Assembly: GCF_030268965.1 (NCBI RefSeq)
Contig: NZ_BSSE01000028.1
Coordinates: 31,760-95,759 of the forward strand
Source: Microtetraspora sp. NBRC 16547
GTDB lineage: Bacteria > Actinomycetota > Actinomycetes > Streptosporangiales > Streptosporangiaceae
Direction of reading: 5' to 3'
DNA: 64,000 nt
Shown here: positions 8,395 to 17,077 of the stretch, in pieces
Numbering within the stretch: the first letter of the stretch is position 1
Layout: every line of letters begins with the position of its first letter
Notes under the pieces: generated by a model
What the model was told of the DNA's origin: nothing
Databases searched by the model: none
Seen by the model: the letters and a program-made list of their open reading frames with translations, nothing else
Program-made: the position numbers and the translations under genes

Positions 8395-8934
8395 ATGGCT
8401 GAACTGCGTACCGATCGCCTCATCATGCGCCGATGGCGTGACTCCGACCTTGAACCGTGGGCGGCGATGAATGCCGATCCCGAAGTCCGGGAGCACTTGG
8501 GCGACCTGCTTACCCGCGAACAGAGCGATGCCTCCGTGTCGCAATTTCAGGCGGAGTTCGACCAGCGAGGCTACGGGTGGTGGGCGGTTGAGGTGGAGGC
8601 CACGGGCGAGTTCATCGGCTTCGCAGGCTTGGATGAAGTGGACGACTACATGCCGTTCACAGGAGTGGAGATCGGCTGGCGGCTCGCCCGCTCGGCCTGG
8701 GGCCAGGGCTACGCTACCGAGGCTGCGCTGACAGTCCTGGCCCACGGCTTTGACGCTCTTGAGCTTCCTGAGATCCTCGCTGTCACAACGGCCACCAACC
8801 TTCGTTCCCAGGCGGTGATGCGCCGGATCGGCATGACCCGGGACCCGGCCGACGACTTCGACGACCCCACCGAGCCCGAAGGGCCGCTGCGTCCGAACGT
8901 GCTGTACCGCATCGCCCGTAGTGCGAGGATCTAA
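8395..8934 (+). CDS. GNAT-family N-acetyltransferase (RimJ/RimL type)
   Basis: Acetyl-CoA-dependent acetyltransferase of 179 residues. ATG at 8395 (MAELRTDRLIMRRWRDSDL) matches the usual start of the RimJ/RimL-like subgroup, so the 25 extra residues available upstream are left out. Seen: GWWAVEVEATGEFIGFAGL, EIGWRLARSAWGQGYATEAAL (the pyrophosphate-binding Q-x-x-G-x-G/A region), and a C-terminal ATNLRSQAVMRRIGM. The target may be a protein N-terminus, an amino-sugar or an antibiotic; the sequence does not tell. Confidence 0.85.
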   Translation: MAELRTDRLIMRRWRDSDLEPWAAMNADPEVREHLGDLLTREQSDASVSQFQAEFDQRGYGWWAVEVEATGEFIGFAGLDEVDDYMPFTGVEIGWRLARSAWGQGYATEAALTVLAHGFDALELPEILAVTTATNLRSQAVMRRIGMTRDPADDFDDPTEPEGPLRPNVLYRIARSARI

Positions 8935-8964
8935 CGTTCTCCGCTGGGGTCGGCGGTCAGAGTG

Positions 8965-9609
8965 CTAGATGCCCGGCCCGGTACGTTCGAGGACGCGCAG
9001 GGAGCCCTCGGCACGGACCTCGGTGAAGGCCCCCGAGGCGATGGCCCGGAGATAGACGCGGTACGGCGCCTGCCCTCCGTCCGCCGGATCCGGATAGATG
9101 TCGTGGAAGACCAGCGCGCCGCCGTCGATCACATGTGGAGCCCACCCCTCGTAGTCCCTGGTCACCGGCTCCTCGGAGTGCCCGCCGTCGATGAAGAGCA
9201 GGGCCAGCGGCGTGTTCCAGTGCCGGGCGACGGTCTCGGAGGCGCCCACCACGGCGATGACCTCGTCTTCCAGACCGGCGGCGGCGATGGCCCGCCGGAA
9301 GAACGGCAGCGAGTCCATCTTCCCGAAGCACGGGTCCATCAGGGTGGGGTCGTGATGGGCCCAGCCCGGCTGGATCTCCTCCGAGCCGCGGTGGTGGTCC
9401 ACCGTGAAGACGACCGAGCCCGCCGCCCGGGCGCCTGCTCCGAGGTAGATCGCCGACTTGCCGCAGTACGTGCCGATCTCGCAGATCGGGCCGCGCGAGC
9501 CGTACGCGCGGGCGAGTTCGAAGAGGGCCATGCCCTCCTCCGGCGGCATGAACCCCTTGGCCCGTTCGGCCGCGTACCGCAGATCCGCGGGCATCGTGAC
9601 GGTGTTCAC
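8965..9609 (-). CDS. Class I SAM methyltransferase (Methyltransf_24 type)
   Basis: Predicted O-methyltransferase-like protein of 214 residues. Motif I is ICEIGTYCGKSAIYLG, a following acidic strand is VVFTVDHHRGSEE, and LLFIDGGHSEEPVTRDYEGW is the hallmark of the cephalosporin-hydroxylase/MTase_24 group, with HDIYPDP after it. The GTG start at 9609 is supported by AAGGTGA about 7 bases upstream. It is divergent from the flavin-enzyme operon and convergent with the acetyltransferase. The acceptor is unknown. Confidence 0.82.
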   Translation of the reverse strand: MNTVTMPADLRYAAERAKGFMPPEEGMALFELARAYGSRGPICEIGTYCGKSAIYLGAGARAAGSVVFTVDHHRGSEEIQPGWAHHDPTLMDPCFGKMDSLPFFRRAIAAAGLEDEVIAVVGASETVARHWNTPLALLFIDGGHSEEPVTRDYEGWAPHVIDGGALVFHDIYPDPADGGQAPYRVYLRAIASGAFTEVRAEGSLRVLERTGPGI

Positions 9610-9723
9610 CGGTCGGTCACCTTCAGCATGGTCGGTCCTTCTCGTACGGCTGTCGCCTGCAAGGGACGGAGCCTAGCCCACAACAACCCGAACAAGGTTC
9701 CACTGTCCCCTTGTCCGGCATGA

Positions 9724-9737
9724 TGGAACGTGTTCTA
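9724..9737. promoter_or_regulatory. KstR-type box TGGAACGTGTTCTA
   Basis: Third match to TNNAAC-N2-GTTNNA, ending 9 bases before the GTG start of the flavin-enzyme gene, a position fitting repression of that operon. Confidence 0.55.
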
Positions 9738-9746
9738 CTTTGCAAC

Positions 9747-10220
9747 GTGAACCTGCGCTCCCAGATCGCGATGTCCGACGAGGAGATCGCGGGGCTTCTC
9801 GGCGACGCCCGCAAGCTCCAGCTCGGCACCATCAACCCCGACGGCACTCCGCACATGGTGACGATGTTCTACGGGCTCGCCGACGGGAAGATCGCGTTCT
9901 GGACGTACGGCAAGGCCCAGAAGACACGCAACATCGAACGCGACTCCCGGGTCACCTGCCTGATCGAGGACGGCGACGAGTACTCCGAGCTGCGCGGCGT
10001 CATGCTGTACGGCATGGCCAAGCGCGTCGACGACCCCGCGGGCGTCCTCGACATCGGGATGGAGGTCACCCGGCGCATGACCCGGATGGACGACGTCGAA
10101 CCGCTCCGGGCGTACGTCGAGCACACCGGCCGCAAGCGCGTCGGCTACATCGTCGAGCCGACCCGTGTGGTCTCCTGGGACCACCGAAAGCTCGCCGCCG
10201 TCCCGGGACAGAGCTCCTGA
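9747..10220 (+). CDS. PPOX-fold flavin/F420-dependent oxidoreductase
   Basis: Split-beta-barrel protein of 157 residues of the pyridoxamine-phosphate-oxidase-like superfamily (FMN- or F420-binding). Seen: LGTINPDGTPHMVTMFY near the N-terminus, KTRNIERDSRVTCLIEDGDEYSELRGVMLYG, and a C-terminal RKRVGYIVEPTRVVSWDHRKL, in the usual order. The GTG start at 9747 gives MNLRSQIAMSDEEI. It is the first gene of an operon with a 3Fe-4S ferredoxin and a zinc alcohol dehydrogenase, with a KstR-type box at the promoter, so a role in lipid or steroid oxidation is inferred rather than shown. Confidence 0.8.
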   Translation: MNLRSQIAMSDEEIAGLLGDARKLQLGTINPDGTPHMVTMFYGLADGKIAFWTYGKAQKTRNIERDSRVTCLIEDGDEYSELRGVMLYGMAKRVDDPAGVLDIGMEVTRRMTRMDDVEPLRAYVEHTGRKRVGYIVEPTRVVSWDHRKLAAVPGQSS

Positions 10221-10270
10221 AAGCCCATACGAGCTCACCGGAGAAGCGGCCCCACCCAAGGAGAATCACG

Positions 10271-10465
10271 TTGAAGATCAAGGTCGACGAGCTGGTGTGC
10301 GAGGCCAACGCCGTATGCACCGGCCTGGCCCCCGAGGTCTTCGAGCTCGACGACGACGACCAGCTGCACGTCGTGCTGCCCGAGCCCCCGGCGGAGATGC
10401 TCGCCCGCGTACGGCATGCGGTCCGTTCCTGCCCCAAAGCCGCTCTATCGCTCGAAGACGAGTAA
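10271..10465 (+). CDS. Small 3Fe-4S ferredoxin
   Basis: Ferredoxin of 64 residues, of the type that feeds electrons to actinobacterial P450s. It carries the C-x5-C pair near the N-terminus (VCEANAVCTGLAPEVFE) and a C-terminal SCPKAAL; three cluster cysteines fit a 3Fe-4S cluster. The acidic patch DDDDQLHVV is typical. TTG at 10271 is chosen because AAGGAG lies about 7 bases upstream. It sits between the PPOX-like gene and the dehydrogenase and could serve the P450 at 1915, which shares the same type of operator box. Confidence 0.85.
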   Translation: MKIKVDELVCEANAVCTGLAPEVFELDDDDQLHVVLPEPPAEMLARVRHAVRSCPKAALSLEDE

Positions 10466-10481
10466 CCCCCCAGGAGGTCAA

Positions 10482-11567
10482 ATGCGCGGAGCTCTGCTGC
10501 ACGCGGTCGGCGACGACAAGCTCGACATCCGTGACGACTTCACGCTGGCTCCGGTCGGCCCCACGGACGTCCGCGTGAGGATCAAGGCGACCGGTGTCTG
10601 CCACTCCGACCTGTCGGTGCTCTCCGGCGTGCTGCCGATGCCGCTTCCCGTGATCCCCGGACACGAGGGCGCGGGAGAGGTCGTCGAGGTCGGCGACCAC
10701 GTGACCTCCGTCCAGCCGGGCGACCACGTGATCATCAACTGGACGCCCGCCTGCGGCGACTGCCCGAACTGCGTCGCCGGCCAGCCGCACCTGTGCATGA
10801 CGTTCGTGATGAAGAGCTTTACGGACGCCCGCTTCCGCTACGGCGGTGACACCCCGGCATTCGGCATGGCCGGCTGCGGCACCTGGGCCGAGGAGATCGT
10901 CGTCCCGTGGCAGGGGGCGATCAAGGTCGATCCGGACGTGCCGTACGAGGCCGCCGCGCTGATCGGCTGCGGCATCACCACCGGCGTCGGCGCGGTACTC
11001 AACACCGCGAAGGTACGGCCGGGCTCCACCGTCGCGGTCGTCGGCTGCGGCGGCGTGGGCCTCTCGGTGATCCAGGGCGCCCGGGTGTCCGGGGCGACCA
11101 CGATCCTCGCGATCGACCCGCTGGAGTCCAAGCACGAGCTGGCCAAGAAGGTCGGCGCGACGCACGCGATCACGCCCGACCAGCTCATGGACGCCATGGC
11201 CACGCTCACCGGCGGCCAGGGCTTCGACTACGGCTTCGAGGTGGTCGGCAAATCCGCCGCGATCATGACCGCCTGGCAGGCCACGCGCCGCGGCGGCGAC
11301 GTCGTCATCGTCGGCGCGGGCGCCATGGACGACACGGTGCCGCTCACCGCGTTCAACCTGCTCTTCGAGGGCAAGAACATCCTCAGCTCGCTCTACGGCG
11401 GCTCGGACGTGCGGCGCGACTTCCCGTTCTTCGCCGGCCTCTACAAGGCGGGCAAGCTCGACCTGGAGAGCATGATCAGCGCCAGGATCAAGCTGTCTGA
11501 CCTCAACGACGCGGTCACGGCGCTCAAGAACGGCGAGGTCCTCCGCCAGATCGTCATCATGGACTGA
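10482..11567 (+). CDS. Zinc-dependent alcohol dehydrogenase (MDR superfamily)
   Basis: Medium-chain dehydrogenase of 361 residues. Catalytic zinc ligands are in GVCHSDLS and the GHEGAGEVVEVG segment; the structural zinc cysteines are in CGDCPNCVAGQPHLC (C-x2-C-x2-C-x7-C). The Rossmann motif is VAVVGCGGVGLSVIQGA. It resembles the class-III/NDMA-dependent-like group used for lipid or sterol alcohols. ATG 10482 has AGGAGG upstream; it is the last gene of the PPOX-ferredoxin-ADH operon and is followed by a strong hairpin. Confidence 0.88.
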   Translation: MRGALLHAVGDDKLDIRDDFTLAPVGPTDVRVRIKATGVCHSDLSVLSGVLPMPLPVIPGHEGAGEVVEVGDHVTSVQPGDHVIINWTPACGDCPNCVAGQPHLCMTFVMKSFTDARFRYGGDTPAFGMAGCGTWAEEIVVPWQGAIKVDPDVPYEAAALIGCGITTGVGAVLNTAKVRPGSTVAVVGCGGVGLSVIQGARVSGATTILAIDPLESKHELAKKVGATHAITPDQLMDAMATLTGGQGFDYGFEVVGKSAAIMTAWQATRRGGDVVIVGAGAMDDTVPLTAFNLLFEGKNILSSLYGGSDVRRDFPFFAGLYKAGKLDLESMISARIKLSDLNDAVTALKNGEVLRQIVIMD

Positions 11568-11584
11568 GTCCACAAGCAACGGAC

Positions 11585-11622
11585 AGGCCCGCCCAGAGAC
11601 CGCCGGGGCTCGGGGCGGGCCT
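11585..11622 (+). terminator. Hairpin after the alcohol dehydrogenase operon
   Basis: AGGCCCGCCC (11585-11594) pairs perfectly with GGGCGGGCCT (11613-11622), starting 18 bases after the stop. No T-run. Confidence 0.7.
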
Positions 11623-11624
11623 GG

Positions 11625-12542
11625 TGGATTCAGGAGATTGGTCTCAATCCGACCGAGACAGCCGATGCCGTCGACCTGGCTGGAAGTGACGCGGTGGACG
11701 CCTATCTCACCAGCGGCGGTCTTCCCGGAATCCTGCGGGCGTGGCCGCCGGCCACCCCTGCGCTCGACTTCATCCGCGAAGAGTGCGCGGATCCGGCATC
11801 CCCTTTGTTCGGCGTTCCTGAATCCGTGCTGCTCTCCGAGTTTCCGGCACCCGACCAGGCACGCCGGGTGCTCGAAGCGATCGGCAGCGGCGACAGGACC
11901 ACGGCCACCATCGCAGCGACGGCGGGCGGGCGCGAAGGCCCGCTGAAATCCGGCTCGCTCTCCCCTCTCCTCCGCAGACTGGCGGAGGAGAAGCAGGTAC
12001 TGTCCGTAGATCAACCGCTGTCCACCCAGCCAGGCAAACCGGCTCTGTACCGGGTCGCCGATCACAACCTGCGGATGTACCTGGGCGTCCTGAGGGCCGC
12101 CGCGGACCACTCCCGCCGGGGCCGTCCCGACCTGGCCTTCCGGTTGGTGCAACGACGCTGGGCCAGTCTTCGCGGTCGTGCGGTGAAACCCGTCGTACGC
12201 GACGCGCTGACGATCGCCGCCGCGTCCGGCGAGTTGCCGTGGCCCGAGGTGGAAACCGTGGGCGGCTGGTGGAATCGCCGCTTCGCTCCCGAAGTCGATC
12301 TGGTCGGCGCGGACCGCGCCCCGGTGGCCCGCCAGGTCGCCTTCGTGGGCTCCATCAAGTGGCTGGGTACCCCGTTCGACGCGCATGATCTGGCGACGCT
12401 CCGCCGTGACGCGGCGCAGGTGCCCGGATTCGACACGGAGGCGAGCGGACTCGCTGTGGTTTCGTTGTCGGGCGTGCGGTCCGGCGCGGAAGGCGCCGAC
12501 CTGGTCTGGGGCGCGGACGATGTCATCGCGGCGTGGCGTTGA
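11625..12542 (+). pseudogene. AAA ATPase/DUF234-type gene lacking its ATPase domain
   Basis: An open frame runs from just after the terminator to TGA at 12542. It matches the C-terminal part of prokaryotic AAA ATPases fused to DUF234: DAYLTSGGLPGILRAW, then a winged-helix-like segment, then YRVADHNLRMYLGVL and a nuclease-like FAPEVDLVGADRAPVARQVAFVGSIKW (a D-x-V/E...K arrangement). The P-loop ATPase half is absent, because the frame begins in mid-domain (EIGLNPTETADAVDLAG) without a ribosome site. GTG 11694 could start a 282-residue product, but it would have no motor domain. Most likely a 5'-truncated remnant. Confidence 0.6.
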
Positions 12543-12641
12543 GCCTGCGTGGCAGTCGAGCCCGGGCGGCGGAACTCGTCCCGGAGGACTCCCCCGCCCC
12601 GGTTGCTCTGAGCGGCCGCGCCACCAGAACAGGCGACGGGC

Positions 12642-13649
12642 CTAATCCGACGAGAAGGCCGCGTCGAAGGACGCCTCCGGCGGGGTGATGGCGTTCAACC
12701 TCCGGATGTACGCCAGGGACTCCGGAGCGCCGGCGAGGCGGTCCATGCCGGCGTCCTCCCACTCGATCGAGATCGGGCCGTCGTAGCCGATGGCGTTCAG
12801 GGCGCGGAAGCACTCCTCCCACGGCACGTCGCCCCGTCCGGTCGAGACGAAGTCCCAGCCGCGCCGCAGGTCCGCCCAGGGCAGGTGGGACGACAGGCGG
12901 CCACGGCGGCCGTCGCCGAGGCGGACCTTCGTGTCCTTGCAGTCGACATGGTAGATCCGGTCGGCGAAGTCGAGGATGAACCCGGCCGGATCGACCTGCT
13001 GCCACACCATGTGCGAGGGGTCCCAGTTCAGCCCGAACGCCTCGCGGCGGCCGACGGCCTCCAGGGTGCGCACCGTCGTGTGATAGTCGTAGGCGATCTC
13101 GCTCGGATGCACCTCGTGTGCGAAGCGCACGCCCACCTCGTCGAAGACGTCCAGGATCGGGTTCCACCGGTCGGCGAAGTCCTGGTAGCCCGCCTCGATC
13201 ATCGACGGCGGGACCGGCGGGAACATCGCCACGGTGTGCCAGATGGACGACCCGGTGAACCCGACCACCGTTTCGACGCCGAGCTTCGCCGCCGCCCTCG
13301 CGGTGTCCTTCATCTCCTCGGCCGCGCGCCGCCGTACCTCCTCGGGGTCTCCGGAACCCCACAGACGCGCGGGCAGGATGGCCTTGTGCCGCTCGTCGAT
13401 CGGGTGGTCGCAGACGGCCTGCCCGACCAGGTGGTTCGAGATGGTCCACACGCCGAGGTTGTGCTTGGCGAGGATCTCGCGTTTGCGGTCCACGTACGTG
13501 TCGTCGGAGAGGGCCTTGTCCACCTCGAAGTGGTCGCCCCAGCAGGCGATCTCCAGGCCGTCGTACCCCCATTCGGCGGCGAGCCGGCACACCTCCTCGA
13601 AGGGGAGATCGGCCCACTGCCCGGTGAACAACGTGATCGGTCGCGTCAT
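12642..13649 (-). CDS. Sugar phosphate isomerase/epimerase (AP-endonuclease-2 fold)
   Basis: TIM-barrel protein of 335 residues, xylose-isomerase-like. Metal-binding residues of the family are visible in [39 protein letters not shown] and [11 protein letters not shown], with [11 protein letters not shown] near the end. ATG at 13649 follows GGGAGGAG. It is the last gene of the sugar cluster that also contains a Gfo/Idh/MocA dehydrogenase, a pairing typical of inositol, keto-sugar or glycoside catabolism. The exact sugar is unknown. Confidence 0.85.
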   Translation of the reverse strand: MTRPITLFTGQWADLPFEEVCRLAAEWGYDGLEIACWGDHFEVDKALSDDTYVDRKREILAKHNLGVWTISNHLVGQAVCDHPIDERHKAILPARLWGSGDPEEVRRRAAEEMKDTARAAAKLGVETVVGFTGSSIWHTVAMFPPVPPSMIEAGYQDFADRWNPILDVFDEVGVRFAHEVHPSEIAYDYHTTVRTLEAVGRREAFGLNWDPSHMVWQQVDPAGFILDFADRIYHVDCKDTKVRLGDGRRGRLSSHLPWADLRRGWDFVSTGRGDVPWEECFRALNAIGYDGPISIEWEDAGMDRLAGAPESLAYIRRLNAITPPEASFDAAFSSD

Positions 13650-13742
13650 GTGCGCTCCTCCCGGTACGGGATCTCTGGGGATTTCAGGGAATGTCAGGGG
13701 ATGTCGGAAGCGGCGGCAGCGGAACGGTTACGTCAGAAGCGG

Positions 13743-14903
13743 TCACAGCGGCGTCCACCGGGACGCGTTCGCCGCGCTCTCCTCGACGGCCGCCAGGACG
13801 CGCTGCACGCGCAGGCCGTCCTCGAACGAGGGTGACGGATCGGTCCCGGCGGCGACGGCCGCGAGGAAGTCCCGCACCTCGTGCGTGAAGGTGTGCTCGT
13901 AGCCCAGGCCGTGGCCCGGAGGCCACCACGCCTCCATGTACGGATGACCGGGCTCGGTGACAAGGATCCTTCGGAACCCCGCGTCCGCCTCGGTCTCGTC
14001 GTGGAACCACAACTCGTTCATGGCCTCGAAGTCGAACGCCAGGCTGCCCAGCGAGCCGTTGACCTCCAGGCGGAGGGCGTTCTTGCGTCCGGTGGCGAAG
14101 CGGGTGGCCTCGAACGACCCCAGCGCCCCGCCGTCGAACCTGCCGATGAACAGCGCCGCGTCGTCCACGGTGACCTGTCCCCGCCCGTCCGTACGGCTCC
14201 CGCCGGCGAGCCCGCTGGCGCCTTCGGCCAGCGGCCTCTCCTTGATGAAGGTCTCGGTGAGGGCGGAGACGCCGGTCAACGCCTGGCCGGTGACGAACTG
14301 GGCGGTGTCCACGATGTGCGCGCCGATGTCTCCGAGCGCCCCGGAGCCTGCCTTCTCCTTCCGCAGCCGCCACACCAGGGGAAACTCGGGGTCCACGATC
14401 CAGTCCTGGAGGTACTGGGCGCGGACGTGCCGGATCTCTCCGAGGCGTCCCTCGGCGACGAGCCTCCTGGCCAGCGCGACGGCCGGCACCCGCCGGTAGT
14501 TGAAGGCGACCATGCTCCGCACGCCGCGCGCCGCCGCCTTCGACGCCGCCGCGGCCATGGCCTCCGCCTCCGCCACGGTGTTGGCGAGCGGCTTCTCGCA
14601 GAGCACGTGCTTGCCCGCCTCCAGCGCGGCGATCGCGATCTCCGCGTGAGTGTCCCCGGGCGTGCAGATGTCCACGAGCTGCACGTCGTCCCGCCGGACC
14701 AGCTCCCGCCAGTCCGTCTCGACGGCGGCCCAGCCGAGCTCGGCCGCGGCCGCCCTGGCGCGGTCCTCCGACCGGCCGGAGAGCACCGCCATCGACGGCG
14801 CCACCGGCAGGTCGAAGAACGCGGTCACATTCCGCCAGGCCTGGGAGTGCACGCGCCCCATGAACGCGTAGCCCACCATGCCCACCCCGATCAGCGGCTT
14901 CAC
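13743..14903 (-). CDS. Gfo/Idh/MocA-family sugar dehydrogenase
   Basis: NAD(P)-dependent dehydrogenase of 386 residues. The N-terminal Rossmann domain has GVGMVGYAFMGRVHSQAW, VDICTPGDTHAEIAIAALEAGKHVLCEKPLA (the EKP lysine motif of the family) and MVAFNYRRVPAV. The C-terminal domain includes GDIGAHIVDTAQFVTG, where Asp and His are the usual catalytic pair. The ATG at 14903 overlaps the binding-protein stop by four bases (ATGA), so the two are translationally coupled. It probably oxidises the sugar imported by the adjacent CUT2 transporter. Confidence 0.88.
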   Translation of the reverse strand: MKPLIGVGMVGYAFMGRVHSQAWRNVTAFFDLPVAPSMAVLSGRSEDRARAAAAELGWAAVETDWRELVRRDDVQLVDICTPGDTHAEIAIAALEAGKHVLCEKPLANTVAEAEAMAAAASKAAARGVRSMVAFNYRRVPAVALARRLVAEGRLGEIRHVRAQYLQDWIVDPEFPLVWRLRKEKAGSGALGDIGAHIVDTAQFVTGQALTGVSALTETFIKERPLAEGASGLAGGSRTDGRGQVTVDDAALFIGRFDGGALGSFEATRFATGRKNALRLEVNGSLGSLAFDFEAMNELWFHDETEADAGFRRILVTEPGHPYMEAWWPPGHGLGYEHTFTHEVRDFLAAVAAGTDPSPSFEDGLRVQRVLAAVEESAANASRWTPL

Positions 14904-15964
14904 GATTCGAACCCCAGTGGGAGGTAGGTCGCGGCGTTGTCCTTGGTGATGGTCTCGGACGCGAGGGTGATCGACTGCGGGACCTCGTTCTCGGTCAGGT
15001 CGGACATGCCCTTGCCCTGGGCGATGAGCCGGGCCAGCTTGATCGCGGATGACGCCATCGTCGGGCTGTAGGTCACCGTGGCCGCGAGCACGCTGCTCCC
15101 GGACTGGATCTCGCGCATGGCATTCGCCGATCCGGCGCCGCCGACCATGATGAACTCGCTGCGGTTCGCCTCCTTGATGGCGGCGAGCACGCCGATGCCC
15201 TGATCGTCATCGTGGTTCCAGATGGCGTCGATCTTCTTGTGCGCCTGCAGCAGGTTGCTGGCCACCTTGGTGCCGGACTCGACGGTGAACTGCGCGTCCT
15301 GCTTCGCCGTGACGCTGAAGCCGTACGCCTTGAGCGCGTCGGCGAAGCCCTTGCTGCGGTCCTGGGTCAGCGGCAGTGTGGCGATGCCCTGGATCTCGAC
15401 GATCACGGGGTTGGACACCCCCTTCTCCTTGAGCGCCTTACCGATGTAATGCCCAGCGGCCACGCCCATGCCGTAGTTGTCGCCACCGATCCAGGTCCGG
15501 TACGACAGCTTGTCGGGGAAGACGCGGTCGAGGTTGACGACCGGGATGCCGGCGTCCATCGCCTGCCTGGCCACCTGGTTGAGCTGCTGCCCGTCGTTCG
15601 GCAGCAGCACCAGGACGTCGACCTTCGCCTGGATGAGGGACTCCACGGCGGAAATCTGCTGGTTGATGTCGTTCGTCGGCTCCACCGGCTTGAACACCAC
15701 GTCGGAGTACTGCTTCGCCGCGGCCTCGGCGTTCTTGGCGATGGCCGCGATCCAGCCGTGGTCGGCGGCCGGGGCCGAGAATCCGATCGTCACCTGCGTT
15801 CCGGGCTGGTCGTTGCCACCCGCCGCGGCGGCGGTCGTGGGGGCCGCGGCCGCCGCGCTGGGCTGCGCGGCCGGCTCGTTGCTCGTGCACGCGGAGACGA
15901 GCGCTCCCGCGCCGAGTACGGCACCGCCGAGGAGGAATCCCCGGCGACCGGTGTTCTGGGTCAT
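14900..15964 (-). CDS. Sugar ABC transporter substrate-binding lipoprotein (CUT2)
   Basis: Periplasmic-binding-protein type I of 354 residues. The N-terminus has a twin-arginine-like RRGFLLGG signal and a lipobox LVSAC at about residues 22-26, so it is probably exported folded and lipid-anchored. The body is RbsB-like: AAIAKNAEAAAKQYSDVVFK, VLVLLPNDGQQLNQVARQAMDAGIPVVNLDR, YGMGVAAGHYIGKAL, and IDAIWNHDDDQGIGVLAAIKEA. A low-complexity Ala/Gly/Pro tether follows the lipid cysteine. The ligand is an unknown sugar or polyol. Confidence 0.9.
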   Translation of the reverse strand: MTQNTGRRGFLLGGAVLGAGALVSACTSNEPAAQPSAAAAAPTTAAAAGGNDQPGTQVTIGFSAPAADHGWIAAIAKNAEAAAKQYSDVVFKPVEPTNDINQQISAVESLIQAKVDVLVLLPNDGQQLNQVARQAMDAGIPVVNLDRVFPDKLSYRTWIGGDNYGMGVAAGHYIGKALKEKGVSNPVIVEIQGIATLPLTQDRSKGFADALKAYGFSVTAKQDAQFTVESGTKVASNLLQAHKKIDAIWNHDDDQGIGVLAAIKEANRSEFIMVGGAGSANAMREIQSGSSVLAATVTYSPTMASSAIKLARLIAQGKGMSDLTENEVPQSITLASETITKDNAATYLPLGFES

Positions 15965-16090
15965 GTGCTCTCCCTGTTCGGATGGGCGGCGAACCGCGTG
16001 AAGAGAGGGATCGAGGGCGTGAGGGGCCGGGGCCGCGAGTCGTCTCCCGGCCCTTACGGCATGCGTTGGTGGGGCTCACGGCCCCACGGG

Positions 16091-17077
16091 TCAGGTGCCG
16101 GTGAGTGCGCCGCGCCGCTGCATCAGCACGGCGACGACGATGATCAGGCCTTTCGCGATGAGCTGGTCACTGGTGTTGAGCCCGTTCAGGATGAACAGGT
16201 TGGTGATCACGGTGAAGATCAGGAGGCCCAGGATCGAGCCGATGATGGTCCCCCGGCCGCCGGTGAGGAGGGTGCCGCCGATGATGACGGCGGCGATGGC
16301 GTCCAGCTCGTAAAGGTCGCCGTGGGTGGAGGAGCCGGTGGTCGTCCTGGCCATGATGAGGACCGCCGCGATCCCGCAGCACAGGCCGGACAGCCCGTAC
16401 AGCAGCATCGTGTGGCGCCGGACGTCGATGCCGGCCAGCCGGGCCGCTTCGGGGTTGCCGCCGACGGCGTAGGTCCTGCGGCCGAACGTGGTCCGGTTGA
16501 GCAGGATCCAGCCGAGCGCCACCACCAGGGCGAAGACGTAGACGAGCAGCGGCAGCCCGAGCACCCGGGTGGTGGACAGCTCGACGATGGCGTTGTTGGC
16601 CTGCTGGACCAGCTGGGTGCGCTGGTTGGACATGCGCTGGGCCAGGCCACGCGCCGCCACCAGCATGGCAAGGGTGGCGATGAACGGCACCATCCGGCCA
16701 TAGGAGATCAGGAAGCCGTTCACCAGCCCGGCCCCCGTGCCGACCAGCAGCGCGCACACGATCATGACCGCCGGGCCGTACGACTGGGTGGCCAGTGTGG
16801 TGGCCCACACGGAGGACAGCGCCATGACCGCGCCGACGGACAGGTCGATGCCGCCTCCGATGATCACGAACGTCATGCCGACCGTGATCACGCCGATGGT
16901 CGAGGCGAGCGCGAGGATGCTCACCAGGTTGGAGGAGGTGGCGAAGTTCTCCGGCCTGGTCGCCAGGCCGACGATCGCCAGGAGGACGAGCGCGGCGACG
17001 AGGCCGAGATGCGGCACCTCCCCGATCTTCCCCAGGAAGGGCCTTTTCGCCACGCTTGTCGGGGTCGCCTCAGTCAA
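16091..17077 (-). CDS. Sugar ABC transporter permease (CUT2, RbsC-like)
   Basis: Inner-membrane permease of 328 residues with about eight to ten hydrophobic helices. The family signature GGGIDLSVGAVMALS and the cytoplasmic loop NRTTFGRRTYAVGGNPEAARLAGIDV are present, as is LTGGRGTIIGSILG. The start is TTG 17077, overlapping the ATPase stop by 8 bases; the coupled arrangement supports it. It is the third gene of the ROK-ABC cluster. Confidence 0.9.
   Translation of the reverse strand: MTEATPTSVAKRPFLGKIGEVPHLGLVAALVLLAIVGLATRPENFATSSNLVSILALASTIGVITVGMTFVIIGGGIDLSVGAVMALSSVWATTLATQSYGPAVMIVCALLVGTGAGLVNGFLISYGRMVPFIATLAMLVAARGLAQRMSNQRTQLVQQANNAIVELSTTRVLGLPLLVYVFALVVALGWILLNRTTFGRRTYAVGGNPEAARLAGIDVRRHTMLLYGLSGLCCGIAAVLIMARTTTGSSTHGDLYELDAIAAVIIGGTLLTGGRGTIIGSILGLLIFTVITNLFILNGLNTSDQLIAKGLIIVVAVLMQRRGALTGT

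Noticed and set aside
10278..12386. 702-codon antisense ORF across the ADH operon and the DUF234 remnant
   Set aside because: It crosses a terminator and two genes and has shadow composition.
12523..13617. Antisense-frame ORF overlapping the sugar isomerase on the same strand
   Set aside because: The isomerase frame has clear TIM-barrel motifs and a ribosome site. The alternative frame is Arg/Pro/Gly-rich.
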